Below are positions 18,047-26,446 of a stretch of DNA of 64,000 nucleotides, piece by piece (the first letter of the stretch is position 1; each line of letters opens with the position of its first letter). Both the position numbers and the translations under genes were made by a program. The notes below the pieces were generated by a model. That model did no database searches. It saw only the letters and a list, made by a program, of their open reading frames with translations, and had not been told where the DNA came from. The stretch is from Sphaerochaeta sp. (GTDB taxonomy: Bacteria; Spirochaetota; Spirochaetia; Sphaerochaetales; Sphaerochaetaceae), in assembly GCA_018399495.1 (NCBI GenBank), contig JAGYOG010000010.1:1-64000 (forward strand), given 5' to 3'.

Positions 18047-19040
18047 CCTCTCCTTTTCTTCCTTTGTAAAGAAAGCCTTGGCCCGTAGGGAGGCGGCTCT
18101 TACCTTGTTGTTGGTGGTGATTCTTGTGCCGATTACCATTCGTTCTCCGCAGTTTCTTTCTGCGAAGAATATTTCCACCATTCTCAATGACATGGCAATT
18201 CTCTCCATTGTCGCCATTGGAGAGTTCTACGTTATTCTTTCAAATGGAATTGACCTCTCGGTTGGTTCCATCATCGCCTTTACCGGTATGGCTACCGGCA
18301 TGATCAATCAGGCAAATCCTACGGTGAGTCCCATTCTCCTAATGTTTGCTGGAATGGGTATTGGAATGGTAATGGGACTGTTCAATGGGGTGTTGGTTGC
18401 CTACGGGAAAATCCCTCCGATCATCACCACACTGGGTACAGTGAATATCTATCGTGGACTTACCTTCCTGCTCAGTGGTGGTACGTGGGTAACAGCACAT
18501 GAGATGAGTGAATCCTACATAGCCTTTCCTCGTAATACGTTCCTGGGAGTTTCTAACCTGCTTTGGATTGCCTTATTGGTTATTGCTGTATTTTATTATT
18601 TCAGTAGGTATAGCCGCACTGGGCGTGAAGTCTATGCAATTGGTGGAAACCCGACGGCAGCGAAGTTCGTAGGGGTGAATGAAAACAGAGTCAGGGTTGT
18701 GGTGTTCCTCATCAGTGGCACACTCTGTGGGCTTGCTGGTGCTCTTTGGACCGCTCGATATGCTTCAGCTGTAAATGAGATGGCAACTGGATTTGAGATG
18801 CAGGCAGTTGCTGCCTGTGTGCTTGGAGGCGTCAACTTTGCAGGTGGCTCTGGTGGAATTATCGGGGTAGTCCTGGGAACGCTCTTTCTTGGTGTCGTCA
18901 CCAACGCATTGCCGGTAATTTACCTGTCGGTTTTCTGGCAGACGTTCGTTCAAGGCTTGATTATTCTCATCGCATTAACGCTCAACACCATGAGTGACCA
19001 ACGAAAGACGAAGAAGCTGCTTGCACAGAGGAGAGGCTAG
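18039..19040 (+). CDS. Sugar ABC transporter permease 1
   Basis: The 333-residue inner-membrane permease is of the RbsC/RhaP family (BPD_transp_2 fold), with eight to ten hydrophobic spans. Family blocks include SNGIDLSVGSIIAFTGM, GLFNGVLVAYGKIPPII, and YAIGGNPTAAKFVGV, the cytoplasmic loop that contacts the ATPase. GGAGG 8 bases upstream selects the ATG at 18039. It is followed at a 2-base gap by a second permease; such permease pairs are typical of rhamnose and autoinducer-2 importers. Confidence 0.9.
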   Translation: MPDLSFSSFVKKALARREAALTLLLVVILVPITIRSPQFLSAKNISTILNDMAILSIVAIGEFYVILSNGIDLSVGSIIAFTGMATGMINQANPTVSPILLMFAGMGIGMVMGLFNGVLVAYGKIPPIITTLGTVNIYRGLTFLLSGGTWVTAHEMSESYIAFPRNTFLGVSNLLWIALLVIAVFYYFSRYSRTGREVYAIGGNPTAAKFVGVNENRVRVVVFLISGTLCGLAGALWTARYASAVNEMATGFEMQAVAACVLGGVNFAGGSGGIIGVVLGTLFLGVVTNALPVIYLSVFWQTFVQGLIILIALTLNTMSDQRKTKKLLAQRRG

Positions 19041-19042
19041 GT

Positions 19043-20086
19043 ATGGCTGAAAAGAGAGATTTGATGGCAAAATCCCGGCTTATCGATGAAATGTCGGTTA
19101 AGAACCGGCTGATAGAATATTTTACCCAATGGGAAGTCTTGCTCTCCATTATCATCGTATTTGTGTTTGTATTCTTCACGATCAGGACCCCCTACTTTCT
19201 GGATTGGTTCAATTTAATGAATGCAACCTTCCAATTCAGTGAGAAAGCTATCATAGCACTTCCGATGATATTCATTATCATGTGTGGTGACATTGATATT
19301 TCGATTGCATCCATTGTTGCCCTCTGTGCATACGCTGTGGGAAATGCTGCGCAAGCAGGAGCTTCCATACCTTCCCTGATATTCCTCGCGCTTCTTGTTG
19401 GAACACTTGCTGGTCTATTCAATGGAGTGATGATTACCGCTCTTGAGATGCCCGCCATCGCCGTCACCCTTGCGACACAGTCTGTGTTCAGGGGGATCGC
19501 AATTGGTTTGCTGGGAGATCAGGCACGTACGGATTTCCCAGAGAACTTTGGGTTTTTCGGCCAGCAATTCATACCTGGTACGATAATTCCCTTTGAGTTT
19601 GTTCTTTATTTAGCGCTCGTATTGCTCTTTGCTTTCATCTTGCATAAGACAACGTATGGGAGAAGGCTGTATGCAATTGGTAACAGTGCTGAAGCAGCCC
19701 GCTTCTCCGGTATCAAGGTAAAGACTATGAGGATCATCAACTTCACCGTTACTGGATTCTTCTGTGGTCTTACCTCTATCCTGCTTGCAAGCCGCATACT
19801 TTCTGTCCGCTCAAACATTGCTACCGGATGGGATCTGGAAATCATCACTCTCGTTGTGCTTGGTGGTGTTGCCATCACCGGAGGCAAGGGAAGTGTGTAT
19901 GGTGTTTTCATCGGCTCAATGCTGGTTGGTTACCTAAAGTTTGGCATGGGCTTATTGAAGTTCAGCGGAACCCTGATGACCATCGTCATTGGATTGCTCT
20001 TGATCACTGCGGTCCTGCTTCCTCGCTTGCTTGACATGTATAAGGCGAACCGGAAGCTCCGACTTCAGCAGATGGGACGAAATTAG
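19043..20086 (+). CDS. Sugar ABC transporter permease 2
   Basis: The 347-residue permease is homologous to its upstream neighbour. It has a longer polar N-terminus (about 35 residues) and the same landmarks: MCGDIDISIASIVALCAYAV, GLFNGVMITALEMPAIAV and YAIGNSAEAARFSGI. With permease 1 it forms the transmembrane heterodimer of the putative rhamnose importer. AGGAGGG at the end of this gene serves as ribosome binding site for rhaM. Confidence 0.9.
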   Translation: MAEKRDLMAKSRLIDEMSVKNRLIEYFTQWEVLLSIIIVFVFVFFTIRTPYFLDWFNLMNATFQFSEKAIIALPMIFIIMCGDIDISIASIVALCAYAVGNAAQAGASIPSLIFLALLVGTLAGLFNGVMITALEMPAIAVTLATQSVFRGIAIGLLGDQARTDFPENFGFFGQQFIPGTIIPFEFVLYLALVLLFAFILHKTTYGRRLYAIGNSAEAARFSGIKVKTMRIINFTVTGFFCGLTSILLASRILSVRSNIATGWDLEIITLVVLGGVAITGGKGSVYGVFIGSMLVGYLKFGMGLLKFSGTLMTIVIGLLLITAVLLPRLLDMYKANRKLRLQQMGRN

Positions 20087-20099
20087 GAGGGACCTTACC

Positions 20100-20411
20100 A
20101 TGAGACAAGCATTCGTCATGCAGTTGAAGAAAGGGTATGAGAATGAGTACAAGAAGCGTCATGATGCAATATGGCCTGAGTTGAAGGCTCTTCTCAAGGA
20201 AAGTGGGGTTTCTGACTACACCATTTTCCTTGACCGGGACAGTGGCCTCCTCTTTGCTTTTCAGAAATCAGAAGGTGAATCGGGGAGCCAGGATCTTGGC
20301 TCCAACCCCATAGTGCAAAAGTGGTGGGCCTATATGGCTGATATCATGGACACGAATGAAGACAACTCCCCAATCTCGCTCCCCTTGGAAGAAGTCTTTC
20401 ATATGGATTAA
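20100..20411 (+). CDS. rhaM: L-rhamnose mutarotase
   Basis: This small cytoplasmic enzyme (103 residues, matching the 104-residue RhaM family) interconverts rhamnose anomers. The diagnostic pattern is present: an N-terminal MRQAFVMQLKKG strand, YKKRHDAIWPEL with the catalytic Tyr and His, and NPIVQKWWAYMADIM near the C-terminus. It is the best single marker that the preceding ABC operon handles L-rhamnose. AGGAGG at 20086-20091 selects the start at 20100, inside a longer open frame. Confidence 0.92.
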   Translation: MRQAFVMQLKKGYENEYKKRHDAIWPELKALLKESGVSDYTIFLDRDSGLLFAFQKSEGESGSQDLGSNPIVQKWWAYMADIMDTNEDNSPISLPLEEVFHMD

Positions 20412-20419
20412 CAAATCCC

Positions 20420-20480
20420 TTTCGAAAACACTTGAAATGATCACCTATCTGTAATAGAATCGAAAGCGTAACGAAAGTGA
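20420..20480 (+). promoter_or_regulatory. deoR promoter with flanking operators
   Basis: A good sigma-70-like promoter: TTGAAA (20432-20437), 17-base spacer, TAGAAT (20455-20460). Immediately upstream is the palindrome TTTCGAAA (20420-20427), and CGAAAG is repeated downstream at 20461-20466 and again near 20472-20477. CGAAAG/CTTTCG words are typical of DeoR-family operators, so autoregulation is likely. Confidence 0.65.
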
Positions 20481-20502
20481 TAAGAAAGTAGGAGTGTACC
20501 AA

Positions 20503-21258
20503 ATGATTGGCCTTTCCCCTCGGGAGAAACACATACTTCAGCTTCTGAAAAGTGGTGAGGAGTATCCTGTATCTCGGCTCAGTGAAGAGCTGGGTGTTTC
20601 TGCGGTTACCATCAGGGGGGATTTACGGGATCTGGATTCCAAAGGATTAGTGATACGCAGCCATGGCCGGGTCGTTGTTGCATCGGCTCCCCAGGCAGCA
20701 TTTCGTGATGATACCAATACTCCAAAAAAAGATTTGATTGCAAAACTTGCAGCCACCCTGGTAAAGGATAATGACTTTATCATGATTACCAATGGGTCTA
20801 CCTGTTCCCTGATCCCCAGGCACATATTCGGGAAAAGGAATGTACGGGTGGTAACCAACTCAACACTTATCCTGCCCTATGCGCGGGCAAATACCCAGTT
20901 GCAGGTTACGCTGGTGGGTGGTGAATACCGAAGCGAAGCTGAGGCTCTTGTCGGGCCTGCAGCCATTTCCCAGATTGAAAATTATCATGTATCCACCACC
21001 TTCTTTGGGACGGATGGATTCACCATGGAACATGGGCTTACCACCAGCCTGATTGAAAATGGGCAGGTGGTACAACGCATGTGCGCACAAGCCACCCGGC
21101 GGGTGTTGTGTGTTGATTCCTCCAAAGTGGGGAATCGTGGTTTTGTGCGGATTATGCCGGTAACAGAGATAGATACCATTGTCACAGACAGTGGTTTTCC
21201 TGCAGACCTGATTGTCCAGCTCGAGGAGCAGGGCGTTGAGGTCCTTATCGCAAAGTAG
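20503..21258 (+). CDS. DeoR-family transcriptional regulator (candidate RhaR)
   Basis: The 251-residue protein has a DeoR-type winged helix at residues 4-55 (SRLSEELGVSAVTIRGDLRDLDSKG) followed by a DeoRC sugar-phosphate sensor domain (ITNGSTCSLIPRH, GTDGFTMEHGLT, VDSSKVG). DeoR proteins usually repress sugar operons and are relieved by a phosphorylated sugar. The position between rhaM and the E2-E3-E1...rhaB genes, plus the shared TTTCGAAA word upstream of the rhamnose ABC operon, suggests it controls both halves. I chose the ATG at 20503 (TAGGAG 8 bases upstream) over a GTG at 20494 that overlaps that site. Confidence 0.85.
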   Translation: MIGLSPREKHILQLLKSGEEYPVSRLSEELGVSAVTIRGDLRDLDSKGLVIRSHGRVVVASAPQAAFRDDTNTPKKDLIAKLAATLVKDNDFIMITNGSTCSLIPRHIFGKRNVRVVTNSTLILPYARANTQLQVTLVGGEYRSEAEALVGPAAISQIENYHVSTTFFGTDGFTMEHGLTTSLIENGQVVQRMCAQATRRVLCVDSSKVGNRGFVRIMPVTEIDTIVTDSGFPADLIVQLEEQGVEVLIAK

Positions 21259-21270
21259 AGGAGTGAACAG

Positions 21271-22608
21271 ATGGCACAACAAGTTGTGATGCCCAAACAG
21301 GGAAACTCAGTGGAATCCTGCATTATTGTAGAATGGAACGTCAAAGTCGGCGACAAGGTCGCTGTAGGGGATGTCCTATGCTCAGCAGAGACCGATAAAT
21401 CAACCATTGACGTAGAGTCAACCGCTGAAGGTGTAGTACTGGCCATACTCTATGAGGAAGGGGATGATGTTCCAGTAATGGTTCCCATCGTCATGGTAGG
21501 GGAAGAAGGCGAGAAGTTCGAACTTCCCAAGGCAGAGAGCAGAAAAGAAGAGCCGAAAGAAGAAAAGCAAGAAACAGCAGCACCACCAGAGGAAGAGCAA
21601 CCAGAGAAGTCGACCACTTCAGTTACTGCAGGAGAGGCCCAGGGCTCCAGCCCAAGGGCACGTAATCTAGCTGCTTCCATGGGTGTTTCCCTCTCATCAG
21701 TACAGCCAACCGGTCCGAAGGGTCGCATCATTGAACGTGATGTAGCCTCAGCGGGTGGCGAGCCTCTCAGTCCGGTAGCCAGGCAGCAAGCTATTGAGCA
21801 GGGAGTTCAGGCACCACAGCGTGGCAGCGGTATTGGCGGGAGAGTCCTCTCTTCCGACCTGCAGGTGAAACCGGCGATTGCAACTCCATTACGCTTGGGT
21901 GAAGTCTCTGAAGAGATTCAGGAAATACCGGTGAAGGGAGTAAGGAAAGTGACTGCCAGAAGAATGATGGAATCCATTCATTCCACTTGCCAGCTTACAC
22001 TGCATGCACAAGCTGATGCACGGGCCCTGAAGCGGCTAAGAGCAGGGTTCAAGAATTCAAAGAGTGAGCTCGGTTTGAATAAAGTTACGATCAATGATTT
22101 GATCCTCTTTGCCGTCAGCAGGACCTTGCTGGAGTTCCCCGCCTTTAACGCACACTTCCTTGGTGACAAGATTTTGCGTTTTGGCCACGTACATCTTGGT
22201 GTCGCTACCGACACGCCAAAGGGCCTTCTGGTTCCTGTGGTGCGCAACAGTGATGTACTCAGCCTCCGACAACTCTCTGAAGAGGTCAAGCTATTGATCG
22301 ATAAGTGTAAGGAAGGAACCGCCCAGATGGATGAGATTAGTGGTTCGACATTCACTGTAAGCAATGTAGGGGCCTTCGGGATTGATGCGTTCACTCCGGT
22401 ACTCAATGTTCCTGAGGTTGCGATCCTTGGGGTTGGTGGTATAACACTCAAACCGGTTGAAGATGAGGATGGGGATATCATCTTTGTTGAAAAGATTGGA
22501 CTTTCACTGACAATGGATCATCAGGCCGTCGATGGTGCAGATGCTGCACGATTCCTCAAGGCCCTGATGGACAACATTGCTTCCATTGATCTTTTGTTGG
22601 CACTGTAG
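21271..22608 (+). CDS. 2-oxoacid dehydrogenase complex E2 (dihydrolipoamide acyltransferase)
   Basis: The 445-residue E2 core protein transfers the acyl group from lipoyl-lysine to CoA. An N-terminal lipoyl domain has its lysine at about residue 43 (ETDKSTIDV). An acidic Glu/Pro-rich linker follows, then a peripheral subunit-binding domain (SPRARNLAASMGV), and a second, looser copy of that motif (LSPVARQQAIEQGV), which is unusual for a protein with one lipoyl domain. The catalytic domain ends with HQAVDG (His near 417, Asp near 421). Sequence style is closest to acetoin dehydrogenase or branched-chain E2, but the substrate is not fixed by these motifs. Twelve bases separate it from the deoR gene, with GAGGAG upstream, so it belongs to that transcript. 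Confidence 0.88.
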   Translation: MAQQVVMPKQGNSVESCIIVEWNVKVGDKVAVGDVLCSAETDKSTIDVESTAEGVVLAILYEEGDDVPVMVPIVMVGEEGEKFELPKAESRKEEPKEEKQETAAPPEEEQPEKSTTSVTAGEAQGSSPRARNLAASMGVSLSSVQPTGPKGRIIERDVASAGGEPLSPVARQQAIEQGVQAPQRGSGIGGRVLSSDLQVKPAIATPLRLGEVSEEIQEIPVKGVRKVTARRMMESIHSTCQLTLHAQADARALKRLRAGFKNSKSELGLNKVTINDLILFAVSRTLLEFPAFNAHFLGDKILRFGHVHLGVATDTPKGLLVPVVRNSDVLSLRQLSEEVKLLIDKCKEGTAQMDEISGSTFTVSNVGAFGIDAFTPVLNVPEVAILGVGGITLKPVEDEDGDIIFVEKIGLSLTMDHQAVDGADAARFLKALMDNIASIDLLLAL

Positions 22609-22616
22609 GAGGATGC

Positions 22617-23969
22617 ATGAGTACGTATGATTTAATTGTAGTAGGCAGTGGTCCTGGTGGATATGTTGCCGCAGAAAGGGCAGGAGCACTTGGTAAAAAG
22701 GTCCTGCTGATAGAAAGAGGCCATCTTGGAGGAGTTTGTACCAACTGGGGATGTATTCCCACCAAGAGTCTTCTGAACAGTGCAAAACTCTATCATCATG
22801 CGCTTGATGGGGCTAAATATGGTGTTGAGGCTGCCTCAGTGACCTTCAATCTTCCAGATGCAATGGCTTGGAAAGAAAAAACGGTAAAGACGCTGAGAAG
22901 TGGAATTGAGTTCTTGATGAAATCGAACAAGGTAGAAACAATTTTTGGTGAAGCCGAATTTGTTGATCCTCATCATGTAAAGGTCGATGATACGGTCTAT
23001 GAAGGATCCTACCTCATGCTCGCTACTGGCTCTTCAGCTTTTGTCCCGCCACTTCCAGGAGCCAAGTTGGAACATGTGCTTACCAGCAATGAAATCTTGG
23101 ATCTAAAGGAAGTCCCCGATTCCTTGGTTATCATCGGCGGCGGGGTGATCGGGATTGAGTTTGCCTCTTTCTTCTCCATGATTGGGACCAAGGTTACCGT
23201 TATTGAGATGATGGATGAGATTCTTCCCATGATGGATCCAGAATTCGCTAAGCTGATGAGACGTGAACTCAAGGAAGTGGACTTTCACCTTGGTTGCAAG
23301 GTAGAGGAAATTACCAAGGAATCGGTGATCTATACTGATGCTAAGGGAAGTAAACAGTCCACTGATTCTTCTCTGGTCCTGATGAGTGTAGGGCGTAGGC
23401 CAAACACCCAAGGGATGGAGAAGCTTGGTTTGGATATTGAGCGACAAGGGGTTGTCGTGAATGACCGCCTACAGACCAATGTTGCCAACATCTGGGCAAT
23501 CGGGGATGTGAATGGTCGCTCCCTTCTCGCCCATAGCGCTTCCCGTATGGCAGAGGTCGCTGTTTCCAACATCTTCGGTTCAAAAGAGATGCGCATGCGT
23601 TACAACGCAATACCCTGGGCTGTCTATGGGAATCCAGAGGCAGCTGGTTGTGGCATCACTGAAAAGGAAGCCAAAGAGCAAGGCATTCCTGTGAAAAGCA
23701 AAACCGTGCAGATGCGGGCAAACGGACGTTTCCTCGCTGAGCAAGGCAAGCGTGCATCCGGCTTGGTGAAAGTAATCTGTCACCAAGATACTGGTGCCAT
23801 TTTTGGAGTCCACCTGCTGGGACCCTACAGCAGTGAGATCATCTGGGGCGCTTCTGCTCTTATTGAAGCAGAACTGAGAGTCCAGGATGTCAAAGAGATA
23901 GTATTTCCACACCCGAGTGTATCCGAGTTGATCAAGGATGCTTGCTTTGCACTCGAGCATAGCCTTTAA
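22617..23969 (+). CDS. Dihydrolipoamide dehydrogenase (E3)
   Basis: The 450-residue flavoprotein reoxidises dihydrolipoamide with NAD+. The N-terminal FAD fold (VVGSGPGGYVAAERAG) is followed by the redox pair GGVCTNWGCIPTK with Cys 41 and Cys 46. A NAD fold (IIGGGVIGIEFASFF) lies near residue 170, a second FAD contact (IWAIGDVNG) near 300, and the C-terminal active-site HPSVSE is present. All key residues are intact. It lies 8 bases after E2. Confidence 0.93.
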   Translation: MSTYDLIVVGSGPGGYVAAERAGALGKKVLLIERGHLGGVCTNWGCIPTKSLLNSAKLYHHALDGAKYGVEAASVTFNLPDAMAWKEKTVKTLRSGIEFLMKSNKVETIFGEAEFVDPHHVKVDDTVYEGSYLMLATGSSAFVPPLPGAKLEHVLTSNEILDLKEVPDSLVIIGGGVIGIEFASFFSMIGTKVTVIEMMDEILPMMDPEFAKLMRRELKEVDFHLGCKVEEITKESVIYTDAKGSKQSTDSSLVLMSVGRRPNTQGMEKLGLDIERQGVVVNDRLQTNVANIWAIGDVNGRSLLAHSASRMAEVAVSNIFGSKEMRMRYNAIPWAVYGNPEAAGCGITEKEAKEQGIPVKSKTVQMRANGRFLAEQGKRASGLVKVICHQDTGAIFGVHLLGPYSSEIIWGASALIEAELRVQDVKEIVFPHPSVSELIKDACFALEHSL

Positions 23970-23980
23970 GGAGTAACGAT

Positions 23981-26434
23981 ATGGCCAGAACGATACCATT
24001 TGATCCAGCAAAATTGAGGGAACCACTCACCATTGAGACGCCCTCGATTCCCGTTAACCAGTATAAGAGCGACTTTAAGAAAGAGCTCAAGCAATACGGA
24101 AAGGAACGCATGATCCGTGCTTACTATGACATGCTCTTGATCAGAAAATTCGAGACCATGTTGGACACCATCAAGAAAGAGGGTGTATATCAGGGGATTA
24201 CCTACAATCACCGTGGACCAGCCCATCTCTCATCCGGTCAGGAAAGTGCCGCAGTCGGACAGGCAATGGTCCTCGACCCCGAAGACCAGATCTTTGGCTC
24301 ACACCGTAGCCATGGTGAAATTCTTGCCAAGAGCATGAGTGCCATCTACAAGATGGAGGACAAGGAGCTCCTTGCCATCATGGAATCATTCATGGATGGG
24401 GAGACTTACAAGATTGTTGAGAAGCACTTCCCCGGAGAGAGTGTTCGCGATCTTGCAGAGAACTTTGTGCTATATGGTGCCTTGGCAGAGATTTACGCAA
24501 AGAAAACTGGATTTTCCGCCGGTCTTGGTGGCTCAATGCACACCTTTTTCAAGCCTTTTGGAAGCATGCCCAATAACGCTATTGTTGGAGGATCTTGTAC
24601 TATTGCAGTCGGGGCTTCCCTCTATAAGAAGATCAATCGCAAAAAAGGAATCGTCATCGCCAATATAGGTGATGGAGCGCTTGCCCGTGGCCCAGTCTAT
24701 GAAGGGTTGGTACTCTCCTCAATGGACCAGTATAAGACTCTTTGGGATGACAACCCTGGGTATCCCCCCTTCATGCTGAATTGTTTTGACAACCTCTACG
24801 CTATGGGTGGTCAGCCTATCGGTGAAACGATGGGATACAAGGTTGCAGCAAGGGTTGCTTCTGCTATCAATGAGTACTCAATGCACACCGAGCGTGTTGA
24901 TGGATTTAACCCTCTTGCTGTAGCAGATGCAACAGCACGCAAGAAAGAGATTCTTCTTAAAGGCGAAGGTCCTGCCTTTATGGATACCATCACATACCGT
25001 TACAGCGGTCACAGCCCCAGTGATGCCATGACCTACCGCACGAAAGAAGAGCTGGAAGCATTTCGTAACCAAGATCCCATCGTGGCCTACGGAAAATACC
25101 TGCTTGAGAACAAGGTGGTAACCCAGAAAGAACTCGATCAGTTTGATACTGTCCTTGAAGAGAAGATGAGAAAGACTCTCGAGATTACCGTTGATCCGGT
25201 ACTCAGTCCCATGGTTGATGAGCATTTTGTTGAGTCTGTGATGTTCTCCAATGGAAGCGTTGAGAAGTTCGATGACACCAAGCCAGTACTTCTCGAGAAA
25301 CTGAAAGACAATGCAAGAGTTAAGCAGATTGCCCGAAGAAGTCGCTATGCCTATGACGAAAACGGCAAGGAACTGCCTGCTGCGAAGCAGTACCAGTACC
25401 GTGATGCTGTTTTCGAAGCAATGGTTCACCGTTTTTCCATTGACCCGACACTGGTCGCCTATGGCGAGGACCATCGAGATTGGGGTGGGGCGTTTGCCTG
25501 CTACCGCGGGCTCACCGAATTGCTTCCTCCTTCCCGTTTCTTCAACTCCCCGATTGCTGAATCGGCAATTGTTGGAAGTGGAGTAGGCTATGCAATGGCC
25601 GGTGGACGTGCTGTTGTTGAGCTGATGTATTGTGACTTCCTTGGCTGCGCAGGGGATGAGGTATTCAACCAAATGCCCAAATGGCAGGCAATGAGTGCCG
25701 GTGTCCTAAAGATGCCTCTTGTGCTTCGTGTATCGGTTGGAAACAAGTATGGTGCACAGCACTCCCAGGAATGGACCAGCATGGTCGCATCTGTCCCTGG
25801 TTTGAAGGCAATGTATCCTGCAACACCATATGATGTGAAGGGAATGCTCAACTACGCACTCCGTGGTACCGACCCTGTGGTTTTCTTTGAGAGCCAGAAA
25901 CTCTATGGAATTGGCGAGATGTTTGTCAAGGAAGGAGTTCCAGAGGGCTACTATGAAATTCCAGAAGGCGAGCCGGTAATTAGAAGGGAAGGAGACGATG
26001 TTACGCTCATCGCACTCGGACCCGCTCTCTATACAGCAACCAAGGCAGCAGAACAGCTTGCTGAGAAGGGTATTGATGCAGAGGTGATCGACCTGAGATG
26101 GATCAATCCACTCAAGTATGAGTTGTTGATTGAATCAGTTAAGAAAACCGGAAGAGCTGTCTTTGTAACCGATAGTGCTGAGCGTGGCAGTTACCTGCAT
26201 ACCGTAAGCTCCAACCTAAGTAGGCTTGCCTTCGATTATCTCGATGCTCCGACGATTGTGGTTGGTTCGAAGAACTGGATCACCCCACCTGCTGAGATGG
26301 AGGAGTACTACTTTGCCCAGGCATACTCAGTACTGGATGCAATCCACGAACAGATTTTGCCGATTTCCGACTATGTTCCCAAGAGCAACTATACCGACGG
26401 TGAGTTCTTCAGGACCAGCCGGCTTGGTGTCTGA
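23981..26434 (+). CDS. Fused E1 alpha-beta 2-oxoacid dehydrogenase (ThDP-dependent)
   Basis: The 817-residue protein is a natural fusion of E1 alpha (about 1-440) and E1 beta (about 470-817). The alpha half has GSHRSHGE, GLGGSMHTF and a ThDP motif starting GDG at 230-232. The beta half has YGEDHRDWGGAF, FNSPIAESAIVGSGVGYAMAG and a C-terminal transketolase-like domain. At 817 residues it is well over a simple sum of the two subunits (about 660-680). The distance from GDG to the next Asn that could complete the ThDP motif is about 35 residues rather than the usual 25-30, with an insertion reading SSMDQYKTLWDDNPGYP. This points to a divergent subfamily whose oxoacid or ketol substrate cannot be guessed from standard PDH/BCKDH/AcoAB models. 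It is 11 bases after E3 and followed at 12 bases by a PHP gene. Confidence 0.88.
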   Translation: MARTIPFDPAKLREPLTIETPSIPVNQYKSDFKKELKQYGKERMIRAYYDMLLIRKFETMLDTIKKEGVYQGITYNHRGPAHLSSGQESAAVGQAMVLDPEDQIFGSHRSHGEILAKSMSAIYKMEDKELLAIMESFMDGETYKIVEKHFPGESVRDLAENFVLYGALAEIYAKKTGFSAGLGGSMHTFFKPFGSMPNNAIVGGSCTIAVGASLYKKINRKKGIVIANIGDGALARGPVYEGLVLSSMDQYKTLWDDNPGYPPFMLNCFDNLYAMGGQPIGETMGYKVAARVASAINEYSMHTERVDGFNPLAVADATARKKEILLKGEGPAFMDTITYRYSGHSPSDAMTYRTKEELEAFRNQDPIVAYGKYLLENKVVTQKELDQFDTVLEEKMRKTLEITVDPVLSPMVDEHFVESVMFSNGSVEKFDDTKPVLLEKLKDNARVKQIARRSRYAYDENGKELPAAKQYQYRDAVFEAMVHRFSIDPTLVAYGEDHRDWGGAFACYRGLTELLPPSRFFNSPIAESAIVGSGVGYAMAGGRAVVELMYCDFLGCAGDEVFNQMPKWQAMSAGVLKMPLVLRVSVGNKYGAQHSQEWTSMVASVPGLKAMYPATPYDVKGMLNYALRGTDPVVFFESQKLYGIGEMFVKEGVPEGYYEIPEGEPVIRREGDDVTLIALGPALYTATKAAEQLAEKGIDAEVIDLRWINPLKYELLIESVKKTGRAVFVTDSAERGSYLHTVSSNLSRLAFDYLDAPTIVVGSKNWITPPAEMEEYYFAQAYSVLDAIHEQILPISDYVPKSNYTDGEFFRTSRLGV

Positions 26435-26446
26435 TAAGGAAAGCCC

